Assembly (NCBI GenBank): GCA_039654915.1
Contig: CM077594.1
Coordinates: 85,636,893 to 85,700,892 of the forward strand
DNA length: 64,000 nucleotides
Direction of reading: 5' to 3'
From: Aquilaria yunnanensis
Taxonomy: Eukaryota > Streptophyta > Magnoliopsida > Malvales > Thymelaeaceae
Shown here: positions 24,815-36,604 of the stretch, piece after piece
Layout: every line of letters starts with the position of its first letter
Position numbering within the stretch: the stretch's first letter is position 1
Notes under the pieces: generated by a model
What the model was told of the DNA's origin: nothing
Seen by the model: the letters and a program-made list of their open reading frames with translations, nothing else
Databases searched by the model: none
Program-made: the position numbers and the translations under genes

Positions 24815-24907
24815 TTAATAACAGGCAGGGTTATGGTTCCATCGACTCTTGTTCTAGGGCATTCTAGTGCTAGTAGCTGCATAGATGGGAGCTAGTACTC
24901 AAAGGTA
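24815..24907 (+). pseudogene. GLR first-exon relic
   Basis: The sequence acaggcagggttatggttccatc, then ctagggcattctagtgctag and tagctgcatagatgggagct, aligns by eye with 7211-7310, the start of GLR exon 1 including the bases before the ATG. It is cut off at 24908 by LTR-like repeat sequence, and substitutions have created stops. It shows that a further GLR copy once began here, about 200 bp after the 3' UTR of the preceding fragment. Confidence 0.65.
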
Positions 24908-26112
24908 CGGGACCCTTGATGGCCCAATGGTAGAGGCCAAGTGCCTCCGAGTATCGAGCGGTGCCCAAGAGGTCCTAACCGAGTCGACGGGCTCGGTAAG
25001 CAAATCCACTAAGTTGCCCGAGTCAAGTTCAGGGGAACTTGACAAAGTTTGGCCAGTAAGTTCAATTACTCAGCACAACAAGTAAAGGTAAGTTATGGTT
25101 AAAAGGTGAGTAAGTGATGATTTACTCTAAGTAGTCCGTAAAAAGTGGGCAAGGTCAAGTAAGTGAAGACTTACTTAGGGGCTAGTAAAGAGAACTTCAT
25201 GGAGTTTAATCAAGTGCTAGCATCAAATACGAGGGTCAATATCTAAGTATCCTAGCCATTTGAGCTCACGGCAGTTAAGAACACCTTTAAGTGTAAGGAA
25301 GTCTTAAGTGCATAAACATGTGCATTCATTCATCCATCCATCCATTACATTACATTATTGTTGTTGTTTATTAATTGCTAGTGTTTGTTGTTTGTTGTGT
25401 TGTTTGATTGCTTGGTTTGTTTGTATATATATTACTTGCATGTCTACATATATTTAAAAGGCTAATCAAGCCTAATAGTTGGCGAGGGGCGATTATTAGT
25501 GCTAAGTTTTATTTATTTAAAGGTATTCTCTAAATATGAATCATTTGGTTAATGATTGCTTATAATATAAGTTAGTACTAACCAAATAGTTGTATTTTCA
25601 GCGTTAAAAGCTAAGTATGCACAAGGAAAGTGAGGCTTGCCACTTGAAGCTAGGTTGCTCAGGTGGAAAACTAAAGGTGGATCTTAGTAGATATTGTTAT
25701 CACTATTATATGTATGACATTTTCCATACTAAGTATTGCATCTACTAGTATCCATTGGTGTGTATAACACTAGGGTAACATTTGGGTGCATATAAGTTTG
25801 AGATATATGCACATAGTTGTTATTTAAAGTTAAAGCAACTAAAGTTTTACATCTTGCCTTATTTCGAATTGAGTTTCATTAATTGCCGCGACACTATTTT
25901 CAATGTTGTTTTTATTTAATTATTATTGCATAGCCAGGATAATGTATGCATATTTTCTATGCAAGGTAGGCTAAGTAACTAGTAGCACGTAACAATTTAA
26001 GATACTTCACAAGTAATAACTAGCCAATAGTAACCTAAGTGGGATTATAGTTCCCAAGGAGCCTATCAATATTAGCAAATCATAACACTGGGGCCCTTTT
26101 CTGCTATAGCTT
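24908..26112 (+). repeat. second copy of the LTR-like repeat of 20277-21536
   Basis: Shared phrases in the same order include acccttgatggcc, ctaagttgcccgagtc, gagctcacggca, gtatgcacaaggaaagt, ggatcttagtagatattgtt and tatgtatgacattttt. Divergence is clearly higher than between recent LTRs. The copy lacks a clear TG start. It could be a 5'-truncated LTR or, with the copy at 20277, part of one old composite element. Confidence 0.65.
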
Positions 26113-27696
26113 GTGTCACCCTATTGATGCTAATTGAACAAAGAAAAAATATACCTAGCTGCCAGTTAACTCCCTTTCTGGTTTCTTCAACAATCTCACT
26201 TCCCTATTGCTCAAACATTGGTAGTACTCGCTACTTTGAGGTCATTGCTCACCACCAGGAAGAGCCAACGCGCCGTTTACAAAAATTGTTGCGGACGGCG
26301 CATTACTAGAGGAGCTTAGTAGGGCGGCAAGGAGCCTCAGATAGGAAGAACGCTTAGATGGTATATTTGCAAGATAATTGATAGCTTAGACCTAGGGGAC
26401 ATTTTTTTCATATCCAGCTTGAAAAAAATTAAAAATCAATAAAAAATGATTTTATTTTGCAAAACAATGCTTTAAAAGTGATTTTTAGGCTCTTAAAGTA
26501 TAGGGTTCTGATTAGTGTATACAAACTGTGAAAATAATCTTTATACGTAAAATAATCACTTATCAATAATTTTCATTAAATGGTACCTAAGAAACAAACA
26601 AACAAAATTGACTAAGAAATCATCCAACTAAGGTGAATAATGAATATTAGTAAAATTATTATTTCAAATGAGAAAAAAAAAAGGAATTTAAAATGATCCA
26701 TCATGAAAAAACTAAAACTCAATACATTATATTTGTCATAGGATACCAAAATTGACAATCATAAATTGATAATTAGAAAACTTCATAAATGAATTATATG
26801 AAAAAATTACTAAAAGAAAAAAAATATCAAATAATCTATTGAAATAATCTTTTATATTCCAATTCTTACAAAAAGAAAAAAAAAGGTCTAGACAGTGGCA
26901 TGTATGGGCCAGATTCAACAATAGAATTGTTTTACCTCTTGACATTGTATGCAAATTAGAAAAGCAAATAATAATAATAATAATTGGAAATCATCCAACT
27001 TAATACAATTAAAAAAATAAGGTGCTGTTAAAATGATAATGTTAAAAAACGTACAATAAAGATTTACTTTTATCTTAAATTATAAAATTATTATGCATGA
27101 GCGGAGTTTGTTAGCTACAATTCAATGGAATATCTATTTTTCTCAAATAGAATATTCTTTTTTTTGTTTTATGCTTAGTATATATGAAGAATCAAGAAGC
27201 CAATTAATAAAAAATAAAGTTTGAAGAGAGAGTGTAGGGCTGAGGACATAGAACCAATAAGAAGGAATTGAAAAGTCAACTTCATATCATCCCAAGTATT
27301 TTAAAAATATAAAATAATTAATTTTTTTGAGATGGTAAAAATAATTATTTCATGTAGGACTTTTTTATTTTTGTCATAAAAATTAAGTATATTTATATAG
27401 ATAATGTCAAAAAGGATAAAATTGTAGAATCTGAGTATTTCTTTCATTACTTAAAATTATTATAGAGCACTTGTTAAAAAACCTATAAGAGCCCACAAGA
27501 AAGAGAAAATAGGTTATATAAGTTTTATCCCAATCTTATAAGGCTCATATCTATTTTGGAAAACCTTAGGGGGCCAGTCACTGTCACCCCCAGCCACCCT
27601 ATTTGCCTCTGCCCCCGCATATTTGACACAATATTCTTACTGTTAAACCACTTATGGCCCTTTTGGTTATGGCCCCTAACTTTGATAGGATATCTG
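26113..27696. other. intergenic AT-rich DNA, no gene seen
   Basis: No coding region or RNA gene is recognised. The sequence is AT-rich with short homopolymers. Sequence around 26230-26330 (gccaacgcgccgtttac, ggacggcgcattac) is more GC-rich and may be a transposon edge, but nothing can be assigned. Confidence 0.4.
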
Positions 27697-27704
27697 CTCT
27701 CACA

Positions 27705-29243
27705 TAGGGATGGTAAAATCGGACCCGACCTGATGATCTGGACCAACCCACCCGAACCTAAGCCCGACCTGACCCGATTTGACTAAAAAAGTCAATGACC
27801 TGAAGCCGACTGTGTCCAACCTGACTTGAACCCGAACCCGATTAAAGGGAAACCCGAGAAAACCGTACCCAAATGACCCAAACCCAAAATACCCGAACCC
27901 GAAATGACCCGAGCCTGAATTGACCAGAACCCGAAATGACCTAAACCCGAGACTGACCTGACCTGAACCCGAGATGACCCAATAACTAAACCCGATAATA
28001 CCCGATTTTAACCCTCACCCTAAACCTTAACTTTCATCTTTCATTATTTTCCATATTAAGTCAGTACTAAATATGGAGGTTTCCATGTTTAGTAACTTCC
28101 AGTTTTTTAGTCTTTCATATTCAGTATGTCTTATATTTAGGAATGGTGACTTCCGTTATTAGTAACTTCCATTTTTTGGTACTTCCATATTTAGTAAGTC
28201 TCATATTTGAAGATGAGACTTTCATATTTAGTAATTTCATTTCTTTTTTTAAGATATTCATGTTTAATAATTTTCATATTTTGAGAAAAGATTTCCATAT
28301 TTAGTAACGTCTATTTTTTTAGGACTTCTATATATTACAAGTATCTTATTTAGGGAAAAAAACATCCATATTTAGTGAATCCCAAATTTGGATTTTTCCA
28401 ACAGAAGTAATTTTTATATTTAGTAAGTTTAATGATTTTAATAGGCAATTATTAAAATTACAACATTCATCCCTAAACTTTTAAGTATAATGCAATAAGG
28501 TACCTAAATTTTAAAAAATTTTATTTTAGTCACCCATAATAATTACAACATAGATCCTAAAATTTTTGAAATCTTTGCACTTTCACCCAAATTTTTTTAA
28601 AATTTACAATTTAGTCACTGATAATGAACTTGATTTGCATTTTGTTGTAATTTCAAAGAAAATTCATTGAAACATAAGTATAACAAAATTGTCATTGTGT
28701 ATATCTGAGTAATAGCTGGATGAAGATCTGAATAATCTGTACAATGATAGTTAAAGGGTATGGGTTTAGAAAAATAATAAAATATTACTATCAATGTTAA
28801 ATTACTTAAATATTTACTAAACTATAATAAGAAGATTTTTATGAATATTTTAATTAAATATACTAAAAAATGAATTTTTAATTTAAATTAAATCACACAA
28901 AAAATTGAATTATTTGATTTAAATTTAAAAAAAAATTGAATAGATTCAATCATTTTGACTTTATACCAGTAACCTACATGAACATAAAGGTTGACCCGAA
29001 TTTGACCCGAAAGCTGGCCTGAAGTTACCTGAGACTAAAATTACCCGACCTGAAGTGAACCCGAACCCAAATAAACCCGGCCCAACCCAACCTGAACCTG
29101 AAATCAACTCAACCTGAAATGAACCCGAACCCAAATGACCTGACCTGAACTCGACCTGAACCCAAATTCATGTTAACCCGAGTTGACCCGAACCTGAATA
29201 ACCTGACCCAAACCTGACCTGACCCACCCAATTGCCATCCCTA
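27705..29243. mobile_element. non-autonomous hAT element with perfect 8-bp target duplication
   Basis: The element starts TAGGGATGGTAAAATCGG and ends with the complement of TAGGGATGGCAATTGGG. It is flanked by ctctcaca on both sides (27697-27704 and 29244-29251), the 8-bp duplication expected of hAT. Both subterminal regions (27720-28005 and 28985-29230) are dense in cccgaaccc/acctgacc repeats. The middle (28050-28430) holds degenerate repeats of a ccatatttagtaa phrase. No transposase is present; it is 1539 bp and must be mobilised in trans. Confidence 0.85.
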
Positions 29244-29251
29244 CTCTCACA

Positions 29252-30100
29252 CCATAATTTTAGCGGTAAATTTGCACACAAAAAAAAAAAAAAAAAAAGA
29301 GTTGAAAAATTTGCTCAGAGTGGACAACAAATTCGCCTTTTCCCTAACAAAAACAAGTGAGGAACTAGACACCGGCTCCGGCTTCGCGAGTGAAACAATG
29401 GAAACTTGGAAGTCCTAATCTGGAAAACAAGGAATCCCATGATTTATGATCTGCTAGCATATTATGACGTGTTCGATGAATCCTGCCATTTACTTGAGTG
29501 GGATCAATTTCATTAGTTCCACTCAGCTAGCTACTTAACTGTTATTGATTATCTCTATACTAACTAGATGATTAATCTGTCCTATGGACGAGATGGTTTT
29601 GTAGCCATAAAATAATTAAATAACAATTACAATTGTATTTATTAATGTTCTATGAATCTATAAAAATTAAATAATCCATACAAAAAGACAAAAAATAAAA
29701 TTTCTTTCAAGCCAAGGTAAAATTTTGATTACAAAAATCAATGAAAACTAACATAAGTTGGCCCAAGTAGAAGGGACTTAGACCCTTAAGCAGCACATCC
29801 AAGGTTCCAATCTTGAGGGTTATGAATAGAAAGTGCTCTTTGGGGGAGGTTTCCACTTCAACTCCTTACCGTACCTTACAGAATTAATCATCACCACTTG
29901 TGATTGGTTATCCTAGGAAACTAAAAAAGAGAAAAAAAAAAACCTCAATACAAGGCATACCCTAGGAAATAGGAACATAAAGCTTAATCTAGAACTAAAA
30001 TTCTACGAATCCAGCTAGATGACAAGATCTGTGACAAAGGAATTGTATACAATCTAGCATAAAAACGAAAAGCTATTTTCTCACAAACTTCAATAGCATT
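29252..30100. other. intergenic, no gene seen
   Basis: It contains an A20 run near 29280 and otherwise unremarkable AT-rich sequence. The right part may be the 3' non-coding end of the LINE remnant that follows. Confidence 0.4.
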
Positions 30101-30106
30101 AATTTC

Positions 30107-30930
30107 TCATCCTTCCCTCAATGCAGCGGCTGTTCCTTTCCGTCCATAAGTTGTAGACTGTCGCCAAGAGAGCCGTCCGTCTAGCTTGATGAATGGAGTT
30201 TCTTCCCCAAAGTAGCTGCACCATCGTTGAATGCTTACCGTAACCAGCTCAATCCTCAACAAGATAGAGATTTTGGACCAGACCCGAGCAGAGAATGAAC
30301 AAGTAAAAACCAGGTTGTCAAGTGTCTCCTCATGGTTACCACGAGTTAATTTTCTCTTGGGTTGGAAGCCTCCCATTCATGACTTGCCAAAATAACAATC
30401 TGCGCCGAGTTGCTGCAAGTTGCTCCGAACATAATCTCTATACCATCCTGTAGGCTGGTTCCTATTTCTCAAAAGATCATAAGAGACCTGTTGAATTTCC
30501 TTGCCAGTGCGTGTCTTCTCCACAACTTTTTTAGCTTCTTCCACCAAGCCCAGTTTCTGACAGAAGACCTTTCTAACCTTCAATATGTTCTGCCAGATGG
30601 CAGAGTCATTGGTGCTCTTCCTTGTATTCCATATCCGCTTCCCTTTTAAATGGTAACCATGCGCCAATTGAGGATCAACACTTTCCTATCCTCACTAGAT
30701 CTCCCAAAATAAATATTGAGTTTTTTCTTGGCTCAGATTTTCATCCCTGAGATTCTAGCAAAGTTCACAGCATATCTCCATAGAGCCCCGATAGATGCCT
30801 TGTCGCCTCTGTAAAATAGAAGCAAGTCATCTACGAAGGCAAGGTGAGTCATCCTTTGCTGGAAACATTTTGGATGGAATCTGAAACCTCTGGTCTCCTT
30901 AGTATTCTTCAAATACCTGGAAAAAAAACT
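30107..30930 (-). pseudogene. LINE (L1-type) reverse transcriptase C-terminal remnant
   Basis: On the minus strand near 30830 a frame reads THLAFVDDLLLFYRG, the catalytic F(A/V)DDxLLF box of plant L1 reverse transcriptases. It is followed downstream by a region typical of the LINE RT C-terminus (HGYHLKGKRIWN at about 30660, WQNILKVR) and then by a zinc-binding RT-associated segment (ETLDNLVFTCSFSARVW at about 30310). Frames are broken by stops, for example after YFGKS at 30377. The 5' half, the endonuclease and a poly(A) tail are not seen. The copia element begins about 120 bp to its right. Confidence 0.75.
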
Positions 30931-31046
30931 CCATAGTGCACAATTTAATTCAGGTTGGTCTCATTTATGCCTCCCATTGAGCGTTTACATGCAGAGGAGA
31001 AAACAAAAGATGAAGGAAAATGATTCCGTTAATCTTGTCTGCATAT

Positions 31047-31606
31047 TGTTGGGGACCGCGCAGCGGGTGATAACTTCGGGAGCAAGATGATTAGTAAAAA
31101 TGACACCAGAAAATTTATGTGGTTCACCCTTAATTTTAGGGTTACGTCCATGGGACAAACTCTGATATTTTCTTCCACTATAAAAATAGTAGGCTTACAG
31201 AGAGAGAATCTTCTCTAGAAAAAAAATTCTAGAGGTATGAGATAAACCCAAAATAGTGGCACTCAAGTGTTTCCCAAACACTCCAAAAATTATCTTACTA
31301 TTTTGTCACTCCTCAAAAATAAATCTCTCTCTCTCACAATTTTCTTTTGCTTTTTAGGAATTATGAGCAAGCTACCGGATGCACTGAAGGAGGAGAAAGC
31401 ATGGCTATTTATAGCCAAGGTTTCGCGTTGCTCCCATTCGATTTTCAGCAATTACGGTGCCGAATCCAGCTGTTTCTGTATCTGATTTCAATTATGCGGC
31501 ACCGCTAGCCGCAATTGTTGATTCGGAGAGAAAGGAAGATAGAAGAAATGAAGAAAGAAAATAATAAAAAATTAAAGCTGCCCTACATGGGGTGAGAAAG
31601 TCAGCA
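31047..31606 (-). repeat. copia 3' LTR
   Basis: 560 bp. A TATAAATA box lies on the minus strand at 31406-31413. Relative to the other LTR it carries about 50 extra bases around 31430-31480, so the other copy has probably suffered a deletion. Confidence 0.9.
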
Positions 31607-31999
31607 ATCTCCCCCTCTCGCCTCAAGTGGGAGTTCTGCCATTCTTGCTGCCAATCGACAGTATTCAAACTTTTCTCTCAGTAGATTCTTAGTTAACATA
31701 TCAGATTCGTTCTCATCAGTATGGATCTTCTTAAGCTATAATAGCTTCATCTCTAATGCATTCCTTATCCAGTGATATCTTACGTCAATATGCTTGGATC
31801 TTGAATGAAAGGAGGAATTCTTACCAAGATGAATTGCACTCTGACTATCACAAAACAATTCATATTTCTCCTGGTAGAAATCAAGTTCTTTTAAGAACTT
31901 CTTCATCCATAGCAACTCCTTACAGCTTCTGTTGCTGCTATAAACTTAGCTTCAGTTGTTGAAAGAGCAACACATTTCTGTAATCTTGATTGCCATGAC

Positions 32000-34900
32000 A
32001 CAGCTCCCCTGCAAATGTAATCAGGTAACCTGATGTAGACTTTCTCAAGTCAACATCGCCAGCCATATCTGCATCTATGTAGCCAACTAACACAGGCTTT
32101 GTATTTCCAAAACATAAGCACATTTTGGAAGTGCCACGAAGATACCTGAAAATCCATTTCACTGCAGCTCAATGTTCCTTACCAGGATTTGAAAGGAACC
32201 TACTCACTACTCCAACTGAGTAAGCAATATCTGGCCATGTACATACCATGGCATACATCAAGCTTCCAACTGCTGAGGCATATGGAACCTTTTCCATTTC
32301 TTCATTCTCTTTATCAGTAGAAGGGCATTGTTTGGAGCTTAATCTAAAGTGATTAGCAAGAGGACAACTAGCCGTTTTAGCCTTGTCCATATTGAATCTC
32401 TGAAGTACCTTCTCGATGTACTTCTTTTGTGATAACCATAATTTCTTGGCGCTCTTATCTCTTGTCATTTTCATGCCAATAATTTGCTTTGCTGGCCCTA
32501 AGTCTTCAAAAGACTTGCTCAACTGCTTCTTCAAGCTGTTGATCCTAGAAATATTCTGGCCAACAATCAACATATCATCCACATAAAGCAATAGAATAAT
32601 GAAATCATTATCAGAGAATTTCTGCACAAAACACACAGTTATCAGAAGTAGTCCTTTTGCAGCCTTGCTCCCCCATAACTGACTCAAACTTCTTATACTA
32701 CTGCCTAGGTGCCTGCTTCAAACCATACAAGCTTTTCTTTAGCTTGCAAACATAGTCTTCTTTTCCTTTTACTTCAAAACCCTCTGGTTGCTCCATGTAT
32801 ATTTCTTCTTCCAAGTCACCATGTAGGAAGGCAGTTTTTACATCCATCTGCTCAATCTCCAAGTCAAGACTTGCTGCTAGTCCGAGAACCGTACGGATGG
32901 ATGTCATTTTCACAATCGGTGAAAAAATCTCATCAAAGTTGATACCTTTCCTTTGACTGAAACCCTTGACAACTAATCTGGCTTTGAACCGTGGTTGTGA
33001 ATTGGATTCTTCAAATTTGATTCTGAATACCCATTTGTTTTTCAAAGCCCTTTTGCCTCTTGGCAACTTCACCAGCTCAAATGTTTTGTTCTCATGCAAG
33101 GATCTCATTTCTTCTTGCATGGTGTTAATCCATTTTTCCTTGTGTTCATCATCCACAGCTTCGTCAAAGCTTTCTGGTTCTCCCCCGTCAATCAATAACA
33201 CATACTCATTTTTAGGATATCTAGTAGAGCATTGTCTGACTCTATTAGATCTCCTTAAAGCTGGAGAACCCGCTGGTGCTGGTGGTTGTTGATGAACATC
33301 ATTATCATCAGCATTATCTGGTTCATTCTCAATGGGAGCATCATGATCACCTTCTTCCGGTTGATCATTTTGTACATCTTCTCCAACCTGTCTTTGCACT
33401 TCCGTTGGAGGAATCAACTGTAAATCTGTTGAACTACCATCAGATCTTGAAGCATCCTTCTCAGCTTTCTCAATATCTTCAATGGTCTGATCTTCAACAA
33501 ATATAACATCACGGCTTCTGACAAGCCTCTTTGTAGCTGGATTATAAAATCTATAGCCAAATTGATCTTGGCCATAGCCAATAAACACACATTGTCGTGT
33601 CTTGACATCAAGTTTAGACCTCTTATCCTTTGGGATATGAACGTAGGCTTTACAGCCAAACACTTGCAGATGGTCATAGGAGACATCCTTTTCTGACCAT
33701 ACCTTCTCCGGGACATCATACTGTAGAGGGACACACGGTGAAAAATTCAACACGTGAGCAGCTGCTAGCAATGCTTCACCCCATAACATCTGAGGTAACT
33801 TTGCATGTGAGAGTAAACATCTCACTCTCTCCATCAAAGTCCTGTTCATCCTCTCAGCTAAACCATTTAACTGCGGTGTCTTAGAAGGTGTTGTCTGATG
33901 TCGAATTCCATGCTCTTTGAAATAGGCATCAAATGGTCCAATGTACTCTCCACCATTGTCTGTTCGTATGCACTTCAAATTCTTACTGGTTTGCCTCTCA
34001 ACCAGAGTTAGAAATTGTTTGAAAACTTTACAAGCCGTAAATTTAGACGAGAGGTTCGGAATGGACGATTCGAACCCGAGAGGCATGTTAGGGTGGCGGC
34101 GGACCGTCCCTAGTCATGATCCGATATTGACACGGAGTATGAAGATATGATTTGTGCGCTGTCAGACTATAGCTGGCGAGGGACCATGCTTATGGCTGTT
34201 ATCACGAGAGGCTCTACCTCGGCGTAGGTATCCCGAGAAGCTCTGGCTTGGTGGCATCCCTAGTGGCACTGCCTAAGAGTTATCCCGAGAGTGGGTGATG
34301 TACACACTCACCACCCTAGGTTCGTCCGACGGCAATTAAGTATTGGATTAATTGATCGATCAAGAAGATATTATTTAACACCTGATCTTTTGACTTCAGA
34401 GTGTATACCCATGTCTTTCGAGAATGATCATCAATGAAAGTCACAAAGTATCGAGCACCACCAAGTGACTTCGGCATTGGCCCGCACAGATCTGAGTGTA
34501 CCAGATCCAACACAGTCTTCATTCTGGAATGAGGGGAACTCTTGAAAGACACTCTATTTTGCTTTCCTGCCAGACAATCAGCACATTTGTTCAAATGGAC
34601 CTGATCTAGTCCAAGTAATGTCTTCTTTTTGGCAAGATGGGTCATGTTTTTCTCACTCATGTGACCCAGTCATTTATGCCATAACTCTACTGTACTGTCA
34701 TTCTCCACTGCATTCACAGCATCCTGGGAGAGCTTTGCCTGCATCATGTACAATTTTGAGTTCTTTGTTCCTCTGGCCACCAATAGGGTTCCTTTTGTCA
34801 GCTTCCATTGACCATTAAAAAAGGTATTGCAGTAACCTTCATCATCCAGTCTGTCTGTTGAGATCAGATTCAGGCGCAAATTTGGAACATGCCTGACATC

Positions 34901-35085
34901 TTTCAGGACTAACCGTGTACCATTCTGGGTCTCCAGGGAAACATCTTCTTTTCCTGCAACTTGTGAAAGACCCTCATTTTCCATTCTCAAAACACCAAAA
35001 TTTCCAGGTGTGTAAGATGAAAAGAATTCTCTTCGAGAAGTGACATGAATGGTAGCACCACTGTCAATCACCCAACTCGTCTCAT
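32000..35085 (-). pseudogene. copia pol (protease, integrase, RT, RNase H), broken
   Basis: Read on the minus strand. The protease active site WVIDSGATIHVT is at about 35065. The integrase zinc region (LGHMSEKNMTHL, CADCLAGK) lies at 34560-34670, with catalytic Asp in VHSDLCGPM (about 34500), Asp in RTDNGGEY (about 33960) and Glu in [10 protein letters not shown] (about 33850). RT starts with [11 protein letters not shown] (about 33030), then [15 protein letters not shown] (about 32830) and YVDDMLIVG (about 32580). RNase H ends with STSGYLITFAG (about 32020). Breaks: a ~330-bp insertion in integrase (34046-34376), a TAG in place of Trp after APRQ (32698), a frameshift near 32690, and a stop near 32165. 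It is not functional. Closest style is Tork/Tnt1. Confidence 0.88.
34046..34376. mobile_element. ~330-bp insertion inside copia integrase
   Basis: Integrase reads normally to KSKDQVLN on one side and resumes at [14 protein letters not shown] on the other. The DNA between is GC-richer than its surroundings and matches no copia sequence. It contains ggttcgaatcg on the minus strand, similar to a tRNA-type B box, and repeated cccgaga phrases. It could be a SINE-like or other short insertion. No clean target duplication or tail was identified. Confidence 0.5.
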
Positions 35086-35099
35086 GGGTTGCAAGATTG

Positions 35100-35942
35100 A
35101 CAATATCATCATCATGGATAATGTTGAACTTATCGGCAACATTTGCTTGTTCATCATCACTGCTGTCATCCTTTTTCGGTCATTTGCCTTTCTTTTGGTC
35201 TTGCTTGAGTTTTCGGCAAAATCTCTGGATATGCCCCTTTTTCTTGCAGTAATGGCATTCAATTTTTGCATATTTGTTTGACCTTCCTCTACTCTTATCT
35301 CTTGGCTTTGCCCCCTAGTCTCACTTCTCCCCTAGAATCTTCCACGAGGAGATCTGACTGTGATGAAGAGGATCCTTGCGATCTTCGCCTCATCTCTTCA
35401 TTCAGTATTCCACTTTTGACGAATTCCACATTTACTACACCATTTGGTGCAGAATTTGTAAGTGAAATTCTCAAAGTCTCCCAAGACTTTGGTAATGAGG
35501 CCAACATTATAAGAGCGAGCACCTCATTGTCAAACTTTATGCCCATCGTGGATAACTGTTCCACGATTCCTTGCAAATCGTTCAGATGATTTGCCATGGA
35601 TGATCCTTCCCGGTATTTTATCTGAAGCAATCTTGTAAGATAAAATAATTTGTTGTTACCAGTTTTTGAAGCATACAACTCCTCAAGCTTATTCCACAGT
35701 GTTCGTGCATGAGTTTCTGCAGATATGTGGTTGTAGACATTATCTTCGACAAATTGTTGGATGAAACCACATACTTGCTCATGCTCGAATGCCCATTCTT
35801 CTTCCGATCTGTCTTCCGGTTTGGTTGTACCAAACACGGGCAAGTGCATATTCATCACATATAATAGATCCTTCATCTTGCTTCTCCATATGTGGTAATT
35901 TGAGCCATTCAGACTAATCATCTTGCTGGTCTTAGCCTCCAT
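35100..35942 (-). pseudogene. copia gag (UBN2 family capsid plus zinc knuckle)
   Basis: The capsid/nucleocapsid protein that packages the element RNA. From the ATG at 35942 a 215-codon frame contains the copia gag domain: [12 protein letters not shown] near residue 16, [13 protein letters not shown] near 80, [13 protein letters not shown] near 117, [11 protein letters not shown] near 147. The CCHC zinc knuckle (ECHYCKKKGHIQRFC) follows at about 35200-35260 in a different frame, so a frameshift near 35290 separates capsid from nucleocapsid. The join to protease lies around 35080. Without the knuckle in frame the product could assemble only partly. Family is secure. Confidence 0.85.
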
Positions 35943-36068
35943 AATGCTAATAAATACCCAGTATCAAGCAAAAATGGTGAATAATAATCTAACTTATTTT
36001 CTGATGTGGAGGATAAACTTTTCAGCGACAACTACAGAGCATACGATAAGTAGATATAAACACCGGGC

Positions 36069-36085
36069 CTTGCTCTGATACCACT
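36069..36085 (-). promoter_or_regulatory. copia primer-binding site
   Basis: Minus-strand aagtggtatcagagcaa directly follows the 5' LTR. The tggtatcagagc core is the standard plant copia site pairing with initiator-Met tRNA. Confidence 0.85.
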
Positions 36086-36590
36086 TGTTGGGGACTGCCC
36101 AGCGGGTGATAACTTTGGGAGCAAGATGATTAGTAAAAATGACACCAGAAAATTTACTTGGTTCACCCTTAATTTTAGGGCTACGTCCACGGGACAAACT
36201 CTGATATTTTCTTCCACTATAAAAATAGTAGGCTTACAGAGAGAGAATCTTCTCTAGAAAAAAAATTCTAGAGGTATGAGATAAACCCAAAATAGTGGCA
36301 CTCAAGTGTTTCCCAAACACCCTAAAAATTATCTCACTATTTTGTCACTCCCCAAAAATAAATCTCTCTTTCTCACAATTTTCTTTTGCTCTTTAGAAAT
36401 TATGAGCAAGCTACCGAATGCACTGAAGGAGGAGAAAGCATGGCTATTTATAGCCAAGGTTCCGCATTCTGTATCTGATTTCAATTATACGGCACCGCCA
36501 GCCGCAATTGTTGATTCGAAGAGAAAGGAAGACAGAAGAAGTGAAGAAAGAAAATAGTAAAAAATTAAAACTGCCCCAAGAAAGTCAGCA
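36086..36590 (-). repeat. copia 5' LTR
   Basis: 505 bp. A TATAAATA box lies on the minus strand at 36445-36452. Similarity to the other LTR is high apart from the length difference. It would drive minus-strand transcription of the element. Confidence 0.9.
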
Positions 36591-36604
36591 CATATCAGTA
36601 TATC

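Larger units (their letters stand above)
31047..36590 (-). mobile_element. Ty1/copia LTR retrotransposon (Tork/Tnt1-like)
   Basis: LTRs at 31047-31606 and 36086-36590 start TGTTGGGGAC and end GTCAGCA. The flanking duplication catat is present at 31042-31046 and 36591-36595. Gag and pol lie on the minus strand in copia order (gag, protease, integrase, RT, RNase H). The primer site agtggtatcagagc, complementary to the initiator-Met tRNA, sits next to the right LTR. The polypurine tract (gagagggggagat on the minus strand) sits next to the left LTR. Stops, frameshifts and an insertion in integrase make it non-autonomous. Confidence 0.92.

Noticed and set aside
29280..29300. A20 run as the poly(A) tail of the LINE at 30107-30930
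   Set aside because: The LINE is on the minus strand, so its tail would appear as poly(T) on the plus strand at its left side. The run has the wrong polarity.
32709..33884. Plus-strand frames across the copia pol region
   Set aside because: Shadows of the minus-strand polyprotein.
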